Positions 7,197 through 16,438 of a stretch of 64,000 bases of DNA are shown in pieces. The notes under the pieces are model-generated. The model searched no databases and was not told the DNA's origin. It saw only the letters and a program-made list of their open reading frames with translations. The stretch spans positions 1-64,000 of the forward strand of contig JBAQWV010000161.1 of assembly GCA_049299095.1 (NCBI GenBank), read 5' to 3'. The stretch comes from JAAEKA01 sp049299095. Lineage in GTDB: Bacteria > Chloroflexota > Anaerolineae > JAAEKA01. Every line of letters starts with the position of its first letter. The stretch's first letter is position 1. A program made the translations under genes and the position numbers.

Positions 7197-10100
7197 ATGA
7201 CTCAATCGAACCAACCTCCAAAATCAAGTTTTCAGCCGCCGCGCCGTCCCACGCGCCCTGTGGGCAGCGTGCCGCCGCCGGTTTCTTCGCCGCGTCCCGG
7301 CGCTACCCCACCCGCAGGCCAGCCGCCAACGCCTCCGCGCGCGCCCAGGCGCACGCGTGAGCCGGCCAGCCGCGGCGTGCAAGCGTTGAATGGCATTCTG
7401 ACAGGTGCAGTGCTGTTTTTGATCGCCGTGCTGCTGGCCCTGGGTGTTTTCGCGATTGGCTATATGGTCGTGGCGCGCTCGCTGCCTTCCGCTGATCAAT
7501 TGACCGAGCTGACCACACACGGCCAGAACACGCGCATCTACGCGCGCGACGGCAGCCTGCTACAAGCGCCGCTGGCCCCTGACGATCCCGAAGCTGGGCT
7601 GCGTCGCCGTGTCACCATTGATCAGATTTCGCCCTATCTGCTCTCTGCGGTGGTGTCCACCGAAGACGCCAACTTCTACAAGCATCGCGGCATTGATCCG
7701 GTGGCGCTGGGCCGCGCTATCTTCCGCGCCGTGCAGAATCAAGGACCAGTAGTGGGCACGAGTACGATCAGCCAGCAGCTTGCCAAGCTGGTTTTTCTGT
7801 CATCCGAGCGTACCTTGACGCGCAAGGTGAAGGAAGCGATCCTGGCCGCCGAAATTACCCGTCGCTACTCCAAAGATACCATTCTGGAAACCTATCTCAA
7901 CGAGATTTACTACGGCAATCTGGCCTATGGCATCGAAGCGGCGTCGCGGCTGTACTTCAACAAGCCTGCCAAAGACTTGACACTGGGGGAAGCTGCGCTG
8001 CTGGCCGGGTTGCCGCAAGCCCCCGCGGCTTACGACCCGCTGCAAAACCCGGAAGCTGCTAAAAACCGGCAGGCACAAGTGCTGCGCTTGATGGTGGAAA
8101 AGGGTGCGATTACCCCAGCAGAGGCGGATGCGGCGTGGGCTGAACCACTAACGTACTACGGCCTGGGGCTGGAAAGCACGCAACTCGACCGCGCACCGCA
8201 CTTTGTGATGACGGTACGCAGCCAGATTGAGCAGTTGTACGGGCCGGAATTGTTGTATCGCGGTGGTTTGCAGATTTACACCACGCTCGACCCGACTTTG
8301 CAGGCGCAAGCAGAGCAGCAGGTCAGCGCGGGTGTAGCCGAGCTGAGCGGGCGCAACGTCAGCAATGGCGCGCTGGTGGCCCTCAACCCGCGCACGGGCG
8401 AGATTCTGGCGATGGTCGGCTCCGCGGATTTCAACAATGCGGAGATCAGCGGGCAGGTAAACGTGGCACTGGCTCCGCGCCAGCCCGGTTCGACTATCAA
8501 GCCCTTTACCTATTTGGCCACCTTCGAGCAGGGTGAAGATTGGTGGACGCCTGCCACAGTGATTGACGATGTGCGTACTGAGTTCGATGACGGGCCGGGC
8601 CGTCCGCCCTATGTGCCGGTCAATTACGACGGCCGCGAGCATGGTCAGGTGAGCGTGCGCACTGCACTGGCGAATTCATACAACATCCCGGCGGTCAAGG
8701 CGCTGCAACTGGTGGGCGTTAACGGCCTGCTGGCTGTGACCGACCGTTTTGGCATGACCACCCTCAACCGTCTCGATCATCCACCGTATGGTCTGGCGCT
8801 AACGCTGGGCGGCGGTGAAGTGACGCTGCTGGAGATGACCGGCGCGTACGGCGCGCTGGCGAATGGCGGTGTTTATACTCCGCCGACGCCGTTGCTGTGC
8901 GTGCTGGATGCCAACGGTGCACTGCTGGAGCGCGCGGATGGCGCCGAACTGCCGGAAGCGTGTCGCAACGCGCCTGCGGCCACGCAGGCAACCGTGCGGC
9001 GACCTGAACAAGGACGGGCGGCCACGCCCGAACACAGCTATCTGATCACCGATATTTTGAAGGACAACGAAGCACGCTTGCCGGCGTTCGGGCCGAATTC
9101 CTGGCTGGAAATCGGACGACCGGCTGCGGTGAAGACCGGCACAACCAACGATGTGCGCGATATCTGGACGATTGGCTATACACCAGAGCTGGTGACCGGC
9201 GTTTGGGTGGGCAATGCAGATGGCACCCCGATGGACCCGAACCTGTCGGGTATAGCGGGAGCCGGGCCGATCTGGAATCGCTTTATGCGCGCGGCGCTGG
9301 CGAATACACCAGTGCAGGAGTTTGCCCGCCCCGCGGGCATTGTGCAGGTGGAAATTTGTACACTGACTGGCGCGCCGGTGGATGCCAACTGTCCGGCGGA
9401 TCGTCGGCGGGTGGAGGTTTTCGCCGCCGACCAGGTTCCCAAAGGGGGTAGCGTAGCCACACCCGCGCCCGCGGCCGAGGTCGGCATCTCGATGCCGCTG
9501 GAGGGACAGACGGTTAGCGGCGTGATTACCATTCGCGGCAGCGCGGCCGCGCCCGATTTCGCCTATTATCTGGTGGAATATGGCGAAAGTTTTGAGCCGG
9601 AAGCCTGGGGCGTGCTGGCCGGGCCGGTCTATCAGGAAGTGCGCAATGGCGATCTGGCGCAGTGGGATGTCAATACGTTGCTGCGCGACGGCCCGCATTC
9701 GCTGCGCGTGGTGGCAGTGAACCAGCAGGGGCTGCGCAGCGAATCTGCACCGGTGCATGTTGCGGTGGTGCTCGCACCCACAGCTACACCGTTGCCATCC
9801 CCGACCGCGACGATTTCTGCCACGGTTGCGCCTACGCTTGTACCCGTAGAAACTACTACGGCAACGCCTACGGCGATCACTACCGCAACGCCTACGGTCA
9901 CACCGGAAGCAACTCTGACTGCTACGCCGGCCGATCAGCCAACCACTACACCGACCTTCACGCCGGTTCCGACGGTGGCACCGCAAGAGACGCCTACACC
10001 GTTGCTGCCGGTGATTATTGGCGACATCCTTACCCCCCTGAATGGTGCAACGCTCGGCGGTGTGCAGCAGGTGTTGGGCGTTGCCAGCGGTACTGCTTTC

Positions 10101-10295
10101 AGTAATTACGTGCTGGATGTGCTGCTGAATGGCTCGTGGGTAACGGTTGGCGTTGCCGCCAATCCATCGTTGGGATTTTTGGGAACCTGGGATACTACCA
10201 CATTGCCCAACGGCGCGTACACGCTGCGGTTGACGGTGAATGGCGTGAACGGTGAGTTATCCACGGATATGGTGCAGGTGACCATTGCCAATTAG
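7197..10295 (+). CDS. Class A penicillin-binding protein (PBP1A type) with Ig-like C-terminal domains
   Basis: A 1032-residue bifunctional peptidoglycan synthase. A Pro-rich cytoplasmic head (residues 1-60) is followed by one membrane anchor (about 68-92). The GT51 transglycosylase has catalytic Glu156 in STEDANFYKHRGID and the motif GTSTISQQLAK. The transpeptidase has SxxK as Ser432-Thr-Ile-Lys435, SYN at 494-496 and KTGT at 646-649. After it comes an Ig-like domain (about 760-855), a Thr/Pro linker (about 857-940) and a second Ig-like domain to the end (about 940-1032). Typical PBP1A is 700-850 residues, so the tail is an addition that probably reaches out to or binds the cell wall. ATG 7197 has no clear Shine-Dalgarno. 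All catalytic motifs are intact. Confidence 0.95.
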   Translation: MTQSNQPPKSSFQPPRRPTRPVGSVPPPVSSPRPGATPPAGQPPTPPRAPRRTREPASRGVQALNGILTGAVLFLIAVLLALGVFAIGYMVVARSLPSADQLTELTTHGQNTRIYARDGSLLQAPLAPDDPEAGLRRRVTIDQISPYLLSAVVSTEDANFYKHRGIDPVALGRAIFRAVQNQGPVVGTSTISQQLAKLVFLSSERTLTRKVKEAILAAEITRRYSKDTILETYLNEIYYGNLAYGIEAASRLYFNKPAKDLTLGEAALLAGLPQAPAAYDPLQNPEAAKNRQAQVLRLMVEKGAITPAEADAAWAEPLTYYGLGLESTQLDRAPHFVMTVRSQIEQLYGPELLYRGGLQIYTTLDPTLQAQAEQQVSAGVAELSGRNVSNGALVALNPRTGEILAMVGSADFNNAEISGQVNVALAPRQPGSTIKPFTYLATFEQGEDWWTPATVIDDVRTEFDDGPGRPPYVPVNYDGREHGQVSVRTALANSYNIPAVKALQLVGVNGLLAVTDRFGMTTLNRLDHPPYGLALTLGGGEVTLLEMTGAYGALANGGVYTPPTPLLCVLDANGALLERADGAELPEACRNAPAATQATVRRPEQGRAATPEHSYLITDILKDNEARLPAFGPNSWLEIGRPAAVKTGTTNDVRDIWTIGYTPELVTGVWVGNADGTPMDPNLSGIAGAGPIWNRFMRAALANTPVQEFARPAGIVQVEICTLTGAPVDANCPADRRRVEVFAADQVPKGGSVATPAPAAEVGISMPLEGQTVSGVITIRGSAAAPDFAYYLVEYGESFEPEAWGVLAGPVYQEVRNGDLAQWDVNTLLRDGPHSLRVVAVNQQGLRSESAPVHVAVVLAPTATPLPSPTATISATVAPTLVPVETTTATPTAITTATPTVTPEATLTATPADQPTTTPTFTPVPTVAPQETPTPLLPVIIGDILTPLNGATLGGVQQVLGVASGTAFSNYVLDVLLNGSWVTVGVAANPSLGFLGTWDTTTLPNGAYTLRLTVNGVNGELSTDMVQVTIAN

Positions 10296-10361
10296 CGCGC
10301 TGGCTGGGTGTGAGATTTATTGTAGGCCCTCCCTGCGGACACAGGTCAAGAAAGGTTGGCG

Positions 10362-11024
10362 CTATCCATCGTCGCGGCGGACGATGCCTTCCCGCCAGGC
10401 AAAGATGGCAGCCTGGGTGCGGTCTTGCAGGTGTAGCTTGCTCAAAATGTTGCTGACATGGCCTTTGACCGTCTTTTCACTCAAGTACAATTGATCAGCA
10501 ATTTCTTTGTTAGCCAGGCCATCGGCAATTAACCGCAACACTTCCATTTCGCGGTCACTTAATTCTGTAAATGGATTGATCTGATCCGCACGCAGGCCTT
10601 GCAGTTCGCGAATCACCCGCGCAGCCACGCGGGGATGCAGGGTCGCTTCGCCATAGGCTGCCTTGCGCACTACATCGGCTAAAGCGTCTGGAGAAATTTC
10701 CTTGAGGACATAGGATAACGCGCCCGCGCGGATAGCAGGAAAGATATGTTCGTCATCGTGATAGGAAGTCAACACGACGACTTGGGTGCGGGGACTGGCT
10801 TGTTTGACTTGTCGTGTGGCGGCTACGCCATCCAGGCCCGGCATGACCAAGTCCATCAGTACAACATCCGGCAAATGCTGCTTGGCCAGGGCAATGCCTT
10901 CCTGGCCGGATGCCGCCTCAGCTATCACCTTCAAATCGGGTTGAGTTTCCAGAAAGGCGCGAATGCCATGCCGCACGACGGCATGGTCATCCACCACCAG
11001 AATAGTGATCGGGGACAGTGACAT
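10362..11024 (-). CDS. NarL/LuxR-family response regulator
   Basis: A 220-residue transcription factor. The receiver domain has acidic residues in VVDDHAVVRHG, phospho-acceptor Asp58 in VVLMDLVMPGLDG and the conserved LTSYHDDEH region. The C-terminal LuxR helix-turn-helix (about 155-210) reads LSDREMEVLRLIADGLANKEIA, then LSEKTVKGHVSNILSKL. It starts 4 nt after the stop of the histidine kinase gene, which is its evident partner. The adjacent ABC exporter is a plausible target, as in LiaRS-like systems, but this is inferred from position only. Confidence 0.95.
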   Translation of the reverse strand: MSLSPITILVVDDHAVVRHGIRAFLETQPDLKVIAEAASGQEGIALAKQHLPDVVLMDLVMPGLDGVAATRQVKQASPRTQVVVLTSYHDDEHIFPAIRAGALSYVLKEISPDALADVVRKAAYGEATLHPRVAARVIRELQGLRADQINPFTELSDREMEVLRLIADGLANKEIADQLYLSEKTVKGHVSNILSKLHLQDRTQAAIFAWREGIVRRDDG

Positions 11025-11028
11025 GTTC

Positions 11029-12492
11029 TTACTCCGGACAGATGATCATGAGTTGGACACCGTCTTTGGAGCTGACAACCGTTAACTTGCCATCTAATGC
11101 CTCGACGCGTTCGCGTATGCTGTGCAGCCCCACACCTTGCATTTCGCTGGCAGGAGTGGTAAAGCCATGACCGTTGTCGGTAATCGTCAACTCCACTTGT
11201 TGATCATGCCAAGCCAGGTGGATCGCCACTTGGTTGGCCGCGCTGTGCCGACTGATGTTAGACAGCGCCTCTTGCACAATGCGGTATAGGGCCAATTCGG
11301 TGGGAAGGGGCAGCGGACGTTCGCCCTGGACGCGCAGATCATGGGCGATTTGCGTTTGTTGTGACCAGCCAGCCAGCAGCTCGCGCAGCGCAGGCACCAC
11401 CCCGCGTCCCTCCAGTGCCGCGGGGCGTAACTCGCGGATGAGAGCGGTCAGTTCCTGTTGTGCTTGCTGTACCAGCCGTTCAGCTTCCTGAATGTGCGTC
11501 ATGGCCGCGGTTTGATCGGTAGATAGCATCGCCCGCGCTGCGCCGATCTGCATGGCCGTGGCGAAAAACTGCTGTTTAACGCTATCGTGCAGGTCACGCG
11601 CCAGTCGGTTACGCTCTTCCAGGCTGGCTAGCTCGCGGCGCGTTTCCAGTTGAGCCTGTAACTGCTCTGACATTTGGTTCAGACGCACGGCCAGCCACCC
11701 TAGTTCATCTTGTGACCGATCGGCAATCACCGGTGCAAAATCGCCGGTACTCCAGGCATCGGCTGCGTTGGCAATGGCTTGTAATCGCCGTACCAGGCTG
11801 CGCGAAGTCAATAACCCAAATATGGAACCGATGATACCGGCGGCGAGTGTCAAGAATAGAGCGCTGACGCCCAAAACCCCAGAGATTTCTGTTATCGCGC
11901 TGCTGCGAACCTGCGCCAGCGTGCCAGTGTAGACAAGCGCGCCTAAAACTGTATTATCAGGTGCAAAGATGGGGATGGCAATTAGCATCTGGCGTTGATC
12001 GTCCGTGTAAACGAGTTGTTTGGATGCAGTTTTCCCTTGCAAGGCAGCATTGATAAAGGTTTGCTGGGCGGGCTGAATCACAGAGTGCTTGTTGCGAGGT
12101 ACGCTTACCAGCCATTGGCTATGCTGATCTACCACGAACAGGTTGTTATCACCAGTGGTTAAAACGCTTAACGCCAGCCGTGAAGACGATTGTTCATTGG
12201 TATTGATGACGGGAAAGCCGTTCTGGGACATGTTTTGCAGCCATTCTTCAAGCCCTACTAAATCTGGCGGCGTCGCTTGTAAGAAGGGCGCACTTTTCTT
12301 TGCATTGGGAAGCATGACGCTGGCAGCCATGCGAGGCAAGAATGCCTGATTTTGTACGATAATGGCTGCGATCAGCAATAAAGCTGCTTCAATAATTAGA
12401 AGTGCGGCAACAGTCACCAACGTATAGCTAAAGGTGAGCTTCCAGCCTAGCGAGCGGAAGTACATGAATAAGCGTGGACGCCGAGAAGACAT
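11029..12492 (-). CDS. NarX/LiaS-type sensor histidine kinase
   Basis: A 487-residue membrane kinase. Order: TM1 (about 23-46), an extracytoplasmic sensor region of about 155 residues with a Cache-like look (FVVDQHSQWLVSVPRNK), TM2 (about 205-229), HAMP (about 228-282), HisKA_3 with phospho-acceptor His302 in RDLHDSVKQQFFA, and a HATPase domain (ALYRIVQEALSNISRHS, then ITDNGHGF and GVGLHSIRERV). It pairs with the regulator that starts 4 nt after it. The ligand is unknown. A -10 box only about 9 nt before the ATG suggests a nearly leaderless mRNA. Confidence 0.95.
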   Translation of the reverse strand: MSSRRPRLFMYFRSLGWKLTFSYTLVTVAALLIIEAALLLIAAIIVQNQAFLPRMAASVMLPNAKKSAPFLQATPPDLVGLEEWLQNMSQNGFPVINTNEQSSSRLALSVLTTGDNNLFVVDQHSQWLVSVPRNKHSVIQPAQQTFINAALQGKTASKQLVYTDDQRQMLIAIPIFAPDNTVLGALVYTGTLAQVRSSAITEISGVLGVSALFLTLAAGIIGSIFGLLTSRSLVRRLQAIANAADAWSTGDFAPVIADRSQDELGWLAVRLNQMSEQLQAQLETRRELASLEERNRLARDLHDSVKQQFFATAMQIGAARAMLSTDQTAAMTHIQEAERLVQQAQQELTALIRELRPAALEGRGVVPALRELLAGWSQQTQIAHDLRVQGERPLPLPTELALYRIVQEALSNISRHSAANQVAIHLAWHDQQVELTITDNGHGFTTPASEMQGVGLHSIRERVEALDGKLTVVSSKDGVQLMIICPE

Positions 12493-12500
12493 AGTTAAAA

Positions 12501-12528
12501 ATTATACGCCGAAAATGATGCAGGACAA
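12501..12528 (-). promoter_or_regulatory. Promoter of the two-component operon
   Basis: Minus strand: TTGTCC (12528-12523), 16 nt, perfect TATAAT (12506-12501). Transcription would begin within a few bases of ATG 12492. Confidence 0.6.
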
Positions 12529-12529
12529 G

Positions 12530-12560
12530 GAAGAACGCTGGTGGCAAGCCCGCCACCAGC
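12530..12560 (-). terminator. Terminator after the ABC exporter genes
   Basis: Minus strand hairpin GCTGGTGGC/GCCACCAGC (9 bp) just past the permease stop, followed by the pyrimidine-rich GTTCTTCCTTG. It separates the exporter from the two-component operon downstream. Confidence 0.6.
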
Positions 12561-12570
12561 CTGTATCCAG

Positions 12571-13440
12571 CTAATCCGTCAGATCTTGTCGTCGGAAGAT
12601 CAGCAACGCCACCGCAAAGAAGATCAAAGCCCAGACCGCAATGCCGATCGCAGCCGGAACGGGTTCCAGCCAAGGCATCTTTGGCATCATGGAGTTGTCA
12701 GTATTAATGCCTATGCTGAGAGACACCTGATTCAGGCGTAAGAGTCCGGTTGCCAAACTGGAAGGGAGGTACACCAAAACCTTGCTTACTGCACCGCCAA
12801 ATTGTAATACCAGCGAAACCAAAATGCCTTCGATGAGTAGTGCATACGCCAGAGCGATGCCAATCGTGGCGGCTACCGAATGGGTAGCAATAGCCAGCAT
12901 AAATGCCAGTCCAGCGTAGGGCAACAAGGTATATGTGTTGCGCAGGACGGCCAGCAACAGCTGCCCCCAATGCACTTGATCTGCATGAAGTGAACCGTTA
13001 AGGTTTAAGGATAAGAGACCGGTAACAAGTCCACCGCTGAACAACGCCACCAAAACGATCAGCAGCGCAGGCATCAGCGTGGCTGCAAACTTGGCCGAAA
13101 GCAAGGTTGTGCGCGGTACACCACGGCTGACCATCAGGTGTAACGTGCGCCAGGTATATTCTTGAGCAGTCACCGCGCCTACCAGAATAATTACCAGCAG
13201 GCCGCCCAAGCCATTACCTGCAACCATGCCCAGGGCTTGCTGCAATCCTTGCGGCCAGCTCAGGCTGGCTTTTATTGCGGCCATGGTCTCCGGCGTTTGC
13301 TGCGTTGCTGATTGCCGGATAGCCACATAAAGCAGACAAAACAGCATGGTTACAATCACAGTCAAAGCGCCAAGTTCGATCCACAGCATGGGGCGCTTGA
13401 TCAATTTACGGTTTTCTATGACAAACAATTGCCAGAACAT
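12571..13440 (-). CDS. ABC-2 type exporter permease
   Basis: A 289-residue integral membrane protein with about six hydrophobic segments. It starts MFWQLFVIENRKLIKRPMLW, a usual opening for ABC-2 permeases. It also carries the family's EYTWRTLHLMVSRGVPRTTLLSAK stretch (about residues 98-121), where the coupling helix contacts the ATPase. ATG 13440 has AAGGAG upstream; a longer frame to 13584 lacks homology. It lies 167 nt downstream of the ATP-binding gene. The substrate could be an antibiotic, lipid or peptide; the sequence does not decide. Confidence 0.85.
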   Translation of the reverse strand: MFWQLFVIENRKLIKRPMLWIELGALTVIVTMLFCLLYVAIRQSATQQTPETMAAIKASLSWPQGLQQALGMVAGNGLGGLLVIILVGAVTAQEYTWRTLHLMVSRGVPRTTLLSAKFAATLMPALLIVLVALFSGGLVTGLLSLNLNGSLHADQVHWGQLLLAVLRNTYTLLPYAGLAFMLAIATHSVAATIGIALAYALLIEGILVSLVLQFGGAVSKVLVYLPSSLATGLLRLNQVSLSIGINTDNSMMPKMPWLEPVPAAIGIAVWALIFFAVALLIFRRQDLTD

Positions 13441-13607
13441 AGATCTAATCTCCTTGTTTACTTTGCGGCTGCAAGACGTATTGTGATAACTGTGCCCTAA
13501 GCTCACCACTGCTATAATTTTCAATGCGCTAGTGAGACTGTGAGCTAACCATCCGGGCAAGATACTATTCCAGCGATACCGCAACCATCAGCGAGCGAAT
13601 GCCTGTT

Positions 13608-14519
13608 TCAGGCCGCGGCTGGCTGCGTTAATTGCAGAAATAGGTTTTCCAGGTCTTCCTGTCCTTGCGTCACTTCGCTGGGAATAATGCCGTGGGCTAC
13701 CAGGTGCGCGACGATGGCATCACTGGATGGGCCGCTCACCGTGACCGTTGTACCGTTGGGCTGTACTTTCGTGACGCCCGGCAGAGTCAGTAAGAGGGTC
13801 GCAGCTTCGGCAGGGGATGCCACGCGCACGCGTACGACTTTCTGGTCATTCAACAGCGTTTGCACCGGCCCCTGCGCGACAATCTTGCCTCTGTTCAGCA
13901 CCGCCACACGATCACACAACTGTTCAACTTCATGCAGCAAGTGGCTGCTTAGAAACACCGTCATTCCCTGATCGGCCAATTTGCGCAACAGATCGCGCAG
14001 ATCGCGCATACCGCCAGGATCCATGCCGTTGCTCGGTTCATCCAACACCAGCAATTGCGGGGCACGGACCAACGCCAGCCCCAATCCCAGCCGCTGTTTC
14101 ATGCCGGTAGAATATTTACCCGCCTTGCGGTCAGCTGCCTCTGTCAACCCCACGAGCGCCAGCGTGGACGTGATCCGCTCTTCAGCCGCCGGGCCATCCA
14201 GCTTGGCAATCAGCCCGAGATTGTCGCGAGCGCTCAGATACGGAAACAGCGCCGGCGCGCCCACCAGCGCGCCCACCGCACGCAACGGCGTCGTATGCGC
14301 CGGTGTAACGGGTTGCCCCAGCACCGTAACAGAGCCGCTGGTAGCGTGTAACAGTCCCAGAATCATGCCGATGGTGGTAGTTTTTCCTGCGCCGTTGGGG
14401 CCAAGAAAGCCAAAGACCTCACCGCGCTGCACGCTCAAATTCACACCATCCACAGCCTTGACGTCACCGCGGGAAAAATGCTTCTTCAAATCCTCTGTCT
14501 GCAAAACGATGGTATTCAT
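13608..14519 (-). CDS. ABC exporter ATP-binding protein
   Basis: A 303-residue ATPase of the drug/antimicrobial-peptide exporter group (CcmA/BcrA-like). Walker A is GPNGAGKTT (40-48), the signature is YSTGMKQRLGLG, Walker B is LLVLDEPSNGMDPGG, and the switch histidine is in FLSSHLLHEVE. The C-terminal about 80 residues form the regulatory extension typical of BcrA/NatA-like proteins. ATG 14519 starts MNTIVLQTEDLKKHF. Together with the permease it forms a full exporter, and the NarL-type system next to it may control it. Confidence 0.93.
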   Translation of the reverse strand: MNTIVLQTEDLKKHFSRGDVKAVDGVNLSVQRGEVFGFLGPNGAGKTTTIGMILGLLHATSGSVTVLGQPVTPAHTTPLRAVGALVGAPALFPYLSARDNLGLIAKLDGPAAEERITSTLALVGLTEAADRKAGKYSTGMKQRLGLGLALVRAPQLLVLDEPSNGMDPGGMRDLRDLLRKLADQGMTVFLSSHLLHEVEQLCDRVAVLNRGKIVAQGPVQTLLNDQKVVRVRVASPAEAATLLLTLPGVTKVQPNGTTVTVSGPSSDAIVAHLVAHGIIPSEVTQGQEDLENLFLQLTQPAAA

Positions 14520-14695
14520 GAAATGCTCCTCAACGATATGCCGCCGGGCCTTGCAAGGCTCAACACCGGACAGCTTGCTACAACAACGATGATTGAAGCA
14601 TACCACGCGATCACCATACTTCCATCCATCCACGGTCTTGTTTTCACCCCGTCTACAGTCGCATTAGCGCGACGGCGTTTGGATTTGTTCACAAT

Positions 14696-14725
14696 TTGAG
14701 CTTATTCGTCATTATCGGTTACAAT
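14696..14725 (+). promoter_or_regulatory. Candidate promoter of the heme farnesyltransferase gene
   Basis: TTGAGC (14696-14701), 18 nt, TACAAT (14720-14725), about 65 nt before the start codon. Confidence 0.45.
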
Positions 14726-14790
14726 CGGCGAGTCCACATTTCGTTAGCTCAATTCCAACCGCGCGCCTGTATGTCGTGCAAGGAGCATTC

Positions 14791-15741
14791 ATGGCTTCGG
14801 TTGATCAATCTCAACGATATACGCTGCCGGAAGCCCCGCTGGCTGATGCAGCGGTTGCCACTGCGTCAGTCAGACCAGCATTTTTCACCACCTTAATGGT
14901 GCTATTCAAGGCACGCGTAGTCAGCTTGCTGCTGTTTGCCGCGGTCGGCGGTGCGTTCATCGGCGCGGGCGGCTGGCCGGGGTTGCGTGTCCTGGGCTTG
15001 ACCCTGCTGACCGGTTGGTTGGCGGCCTCCGGCGCTTCCGCACTGAACCAGTACATCGAGCGCAAGTCCGACGGCGACATGGTACGCACCCGGCATCGCC
15101 CGCTGGTCAACGGCGACATTCCCAACCCACGGTGGGTTCCTTGGGTCGCCGCGGCCATGATCGTGCTGTCCATCGTGATCGCACTGCCCTTTAGTACGGC
15201 GCTGGCCTTCTGGCTGGCTGCGGGCGCGTTCATCTACGTGCTGGTTTACACCATCTGGCTCAAGCCGCGCACCCCCTTGAATATCGTCATCGGCGGCGCG
15301 GCCGGCAGCGCGGCCGTACTCAGCGGTGCGGCCGCGGCCGGCAACTGGCTGGAGCCGGGCGCATTGGTGCTGGCTTGCCTCGTTTTCCTGTGGACCCCCA
15401 GCCACTTCTGGAGCCTGGCCATCGTTTATCGCAACGATTATGCGCGCAGCGACACCCCCATGCTGCCAGTGATGACTACTCCCCGCAAGGCAGCCTTCTG
15501 GGTCTTTCTGCACACCGCAGCCACAGCCTATGCCGCGTTGATGCTGGCTTTCGACCCTGCGCTCGGCTGGATTTACCTGATCCCCGTAGCCGTGGCGACG
15601 GTTGATATCATGATCCGCAACCTGCGGCTTTTGCACACCCCCACACCCCGCAATGCCCGCTCCCTGTTTATCGCGTCCAATCTGTATCTGGCCGTCGTTC
15701 TGGTTATGCTGTGCGTAGACGTGGTGCTCAAGGGGCGCTAA
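14791..15741 (+). CDS. ctaB: Protoheme IX farnesyltransferase (heme O synthase)
   Basis: A 316-residue UbiA-superfamily membrane prenyltransferase that transfers farnesyl to heme B to make heme O for cytochrome oxidases. The prenyl-PP/Mg site appears as NQYIERKSDGDMVRTRHRPL (about residues 86-105), and FLWTPSHFWSLA is the CtaB signature (about 205-216). About eight to nine hydrophobic segments are seen. AAGGAG lies 5 nt before ATG 14791. No oxidase subunits adjoin it, so the gene is isolated here. Its end overlaps the convergent yigZ by 14 nt. Confidence 0.9.
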   Translation: MASVDQSQRYTLPEAPLADAAVATASVRPAFFTTLMVLFKARVVSLLLFAAVGGAFIGAGGWPGLRVLGLTLLTGWLAASGASALNQYIERKSDGDMVRTRHRPLVNGDIPNPRWVPWVAAAMIVLSIVIALPFSTALAFWLAAGAFIYVLVYTIWLKPRTPLNIVIGGAAGSAAVLSGAAAAGNWLEPGALVLACLVFLWTPSHFWSLAIVYRNDYARSDTPMLPVMTTPRKAAFWVFLHTAATAYAALMLAFDPALGWIYLIPVAVATVDIMIRNLRLLHTPTPRNARSLFIASNLYLAVVLVMLCVDVVLKGR

Positions 15742-16351
15742 CGGCTTCTTCGATCAAAACCTGCCCATTCGTCAACTCCACCAAGCACTGCTGCAAGCCC
15801 GCGGCCTGTTCCTTGGGCAGCCGCAGCCGGTACGTCACCTCCGCGTCATAGGTCTCGCTCATTATTTTTGCTTCAAATTCTGGCAGGCTGCGCTGCAAGG
15901 GGGTGACGCTGGTGTAATCTACCACCACGACCAGTTCCGTTTGTGGTACATGCTGTGCCAATGGCAGCGTTGCCAGCGCCAACTTGACTCCGCCGCTGTA
16001 GGCCCGCACGAGACCGCCCTTGCCCAGCAAAATGCCGCCGAAATAGCGCGTGACCACCACACTGATGTCGCCCACACCACTGTGCTGCAACACCGTCCAC
16101 ATCGGCTTACCCGCTGTACCGTGCGGCTCGCCGTCATCGCTGTACCCCACCTGGCCTGTCCTGCCCGGTGGCCCCACAAGATAGGCCCAGCAATTGTGCG
16201 TGGCATCGGCAAACTCTGCCCGGCACTGGGCGATGAAGTCACGCGCAGCCTCCACCGTGGGCGTGTAGGCCGCGGTGGTGATGAAACGACTGCGATTAAT
16301 CTCTTCTTCAACGCGGTGCTGCGCCGCGGGAATGGGATAGCGTTGGCTCAT
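15728..16351 (-). CDS. yigZ: YigZ/IMPACT family protein
   Basis: A 207-residue cytoplasmic protein of the UPF0029/IMPACT family, distantly related to the eukaryotic translation regulator Impact; its bacterial role is unclear. The N-terminal domain carries INRSRFITTAAY, the THNCWAYLVG segment and the signature GYSDDGEPHGTAGKPMW, then VVVTRYFGGILLGKGGLVRAYSGG. A smaller C-terminal domain follows (DUF1949 type). ATG 16351 gives the normal family length. It converges on ctaB and diverges from the tocopherol-cyclase-like gene. Confidence 0.95.
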   Translation of the reverse strand: MSQRYPIPAAQHRVEEEINRSRFITTAAYTPTVEAARDFIAQCRAEFADATHNCWAYLVGPPGRTGQVGYSDDGEPHGTAGKPMWTVLQHSGVGDISVVVTRYFGGILLGKGGLVRAYSGGVKLALATLPLAQHVPQTELVVVVDYTSVTPLQRSLPEFEAKIMSETYDAEVTYRLRLPKEQAAGLQQCLVELTNGQVLIEEAVSAP

Positions 16352-16438
16352 AGCGGGTTCAGTTAGCCAGTCTGGTGATTTTTCAACACCAAAATTATAG
16401 CATCGCGCGGTCGCGCGGTCAACACGAATGGAAACCCC

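Noticed and set aside
8799..9986. A 395-codon minus-strand open frame
   Set aside because: Antisense to the penicillin-binding protein; low-complexity Arg/His-rich peptide with no support.
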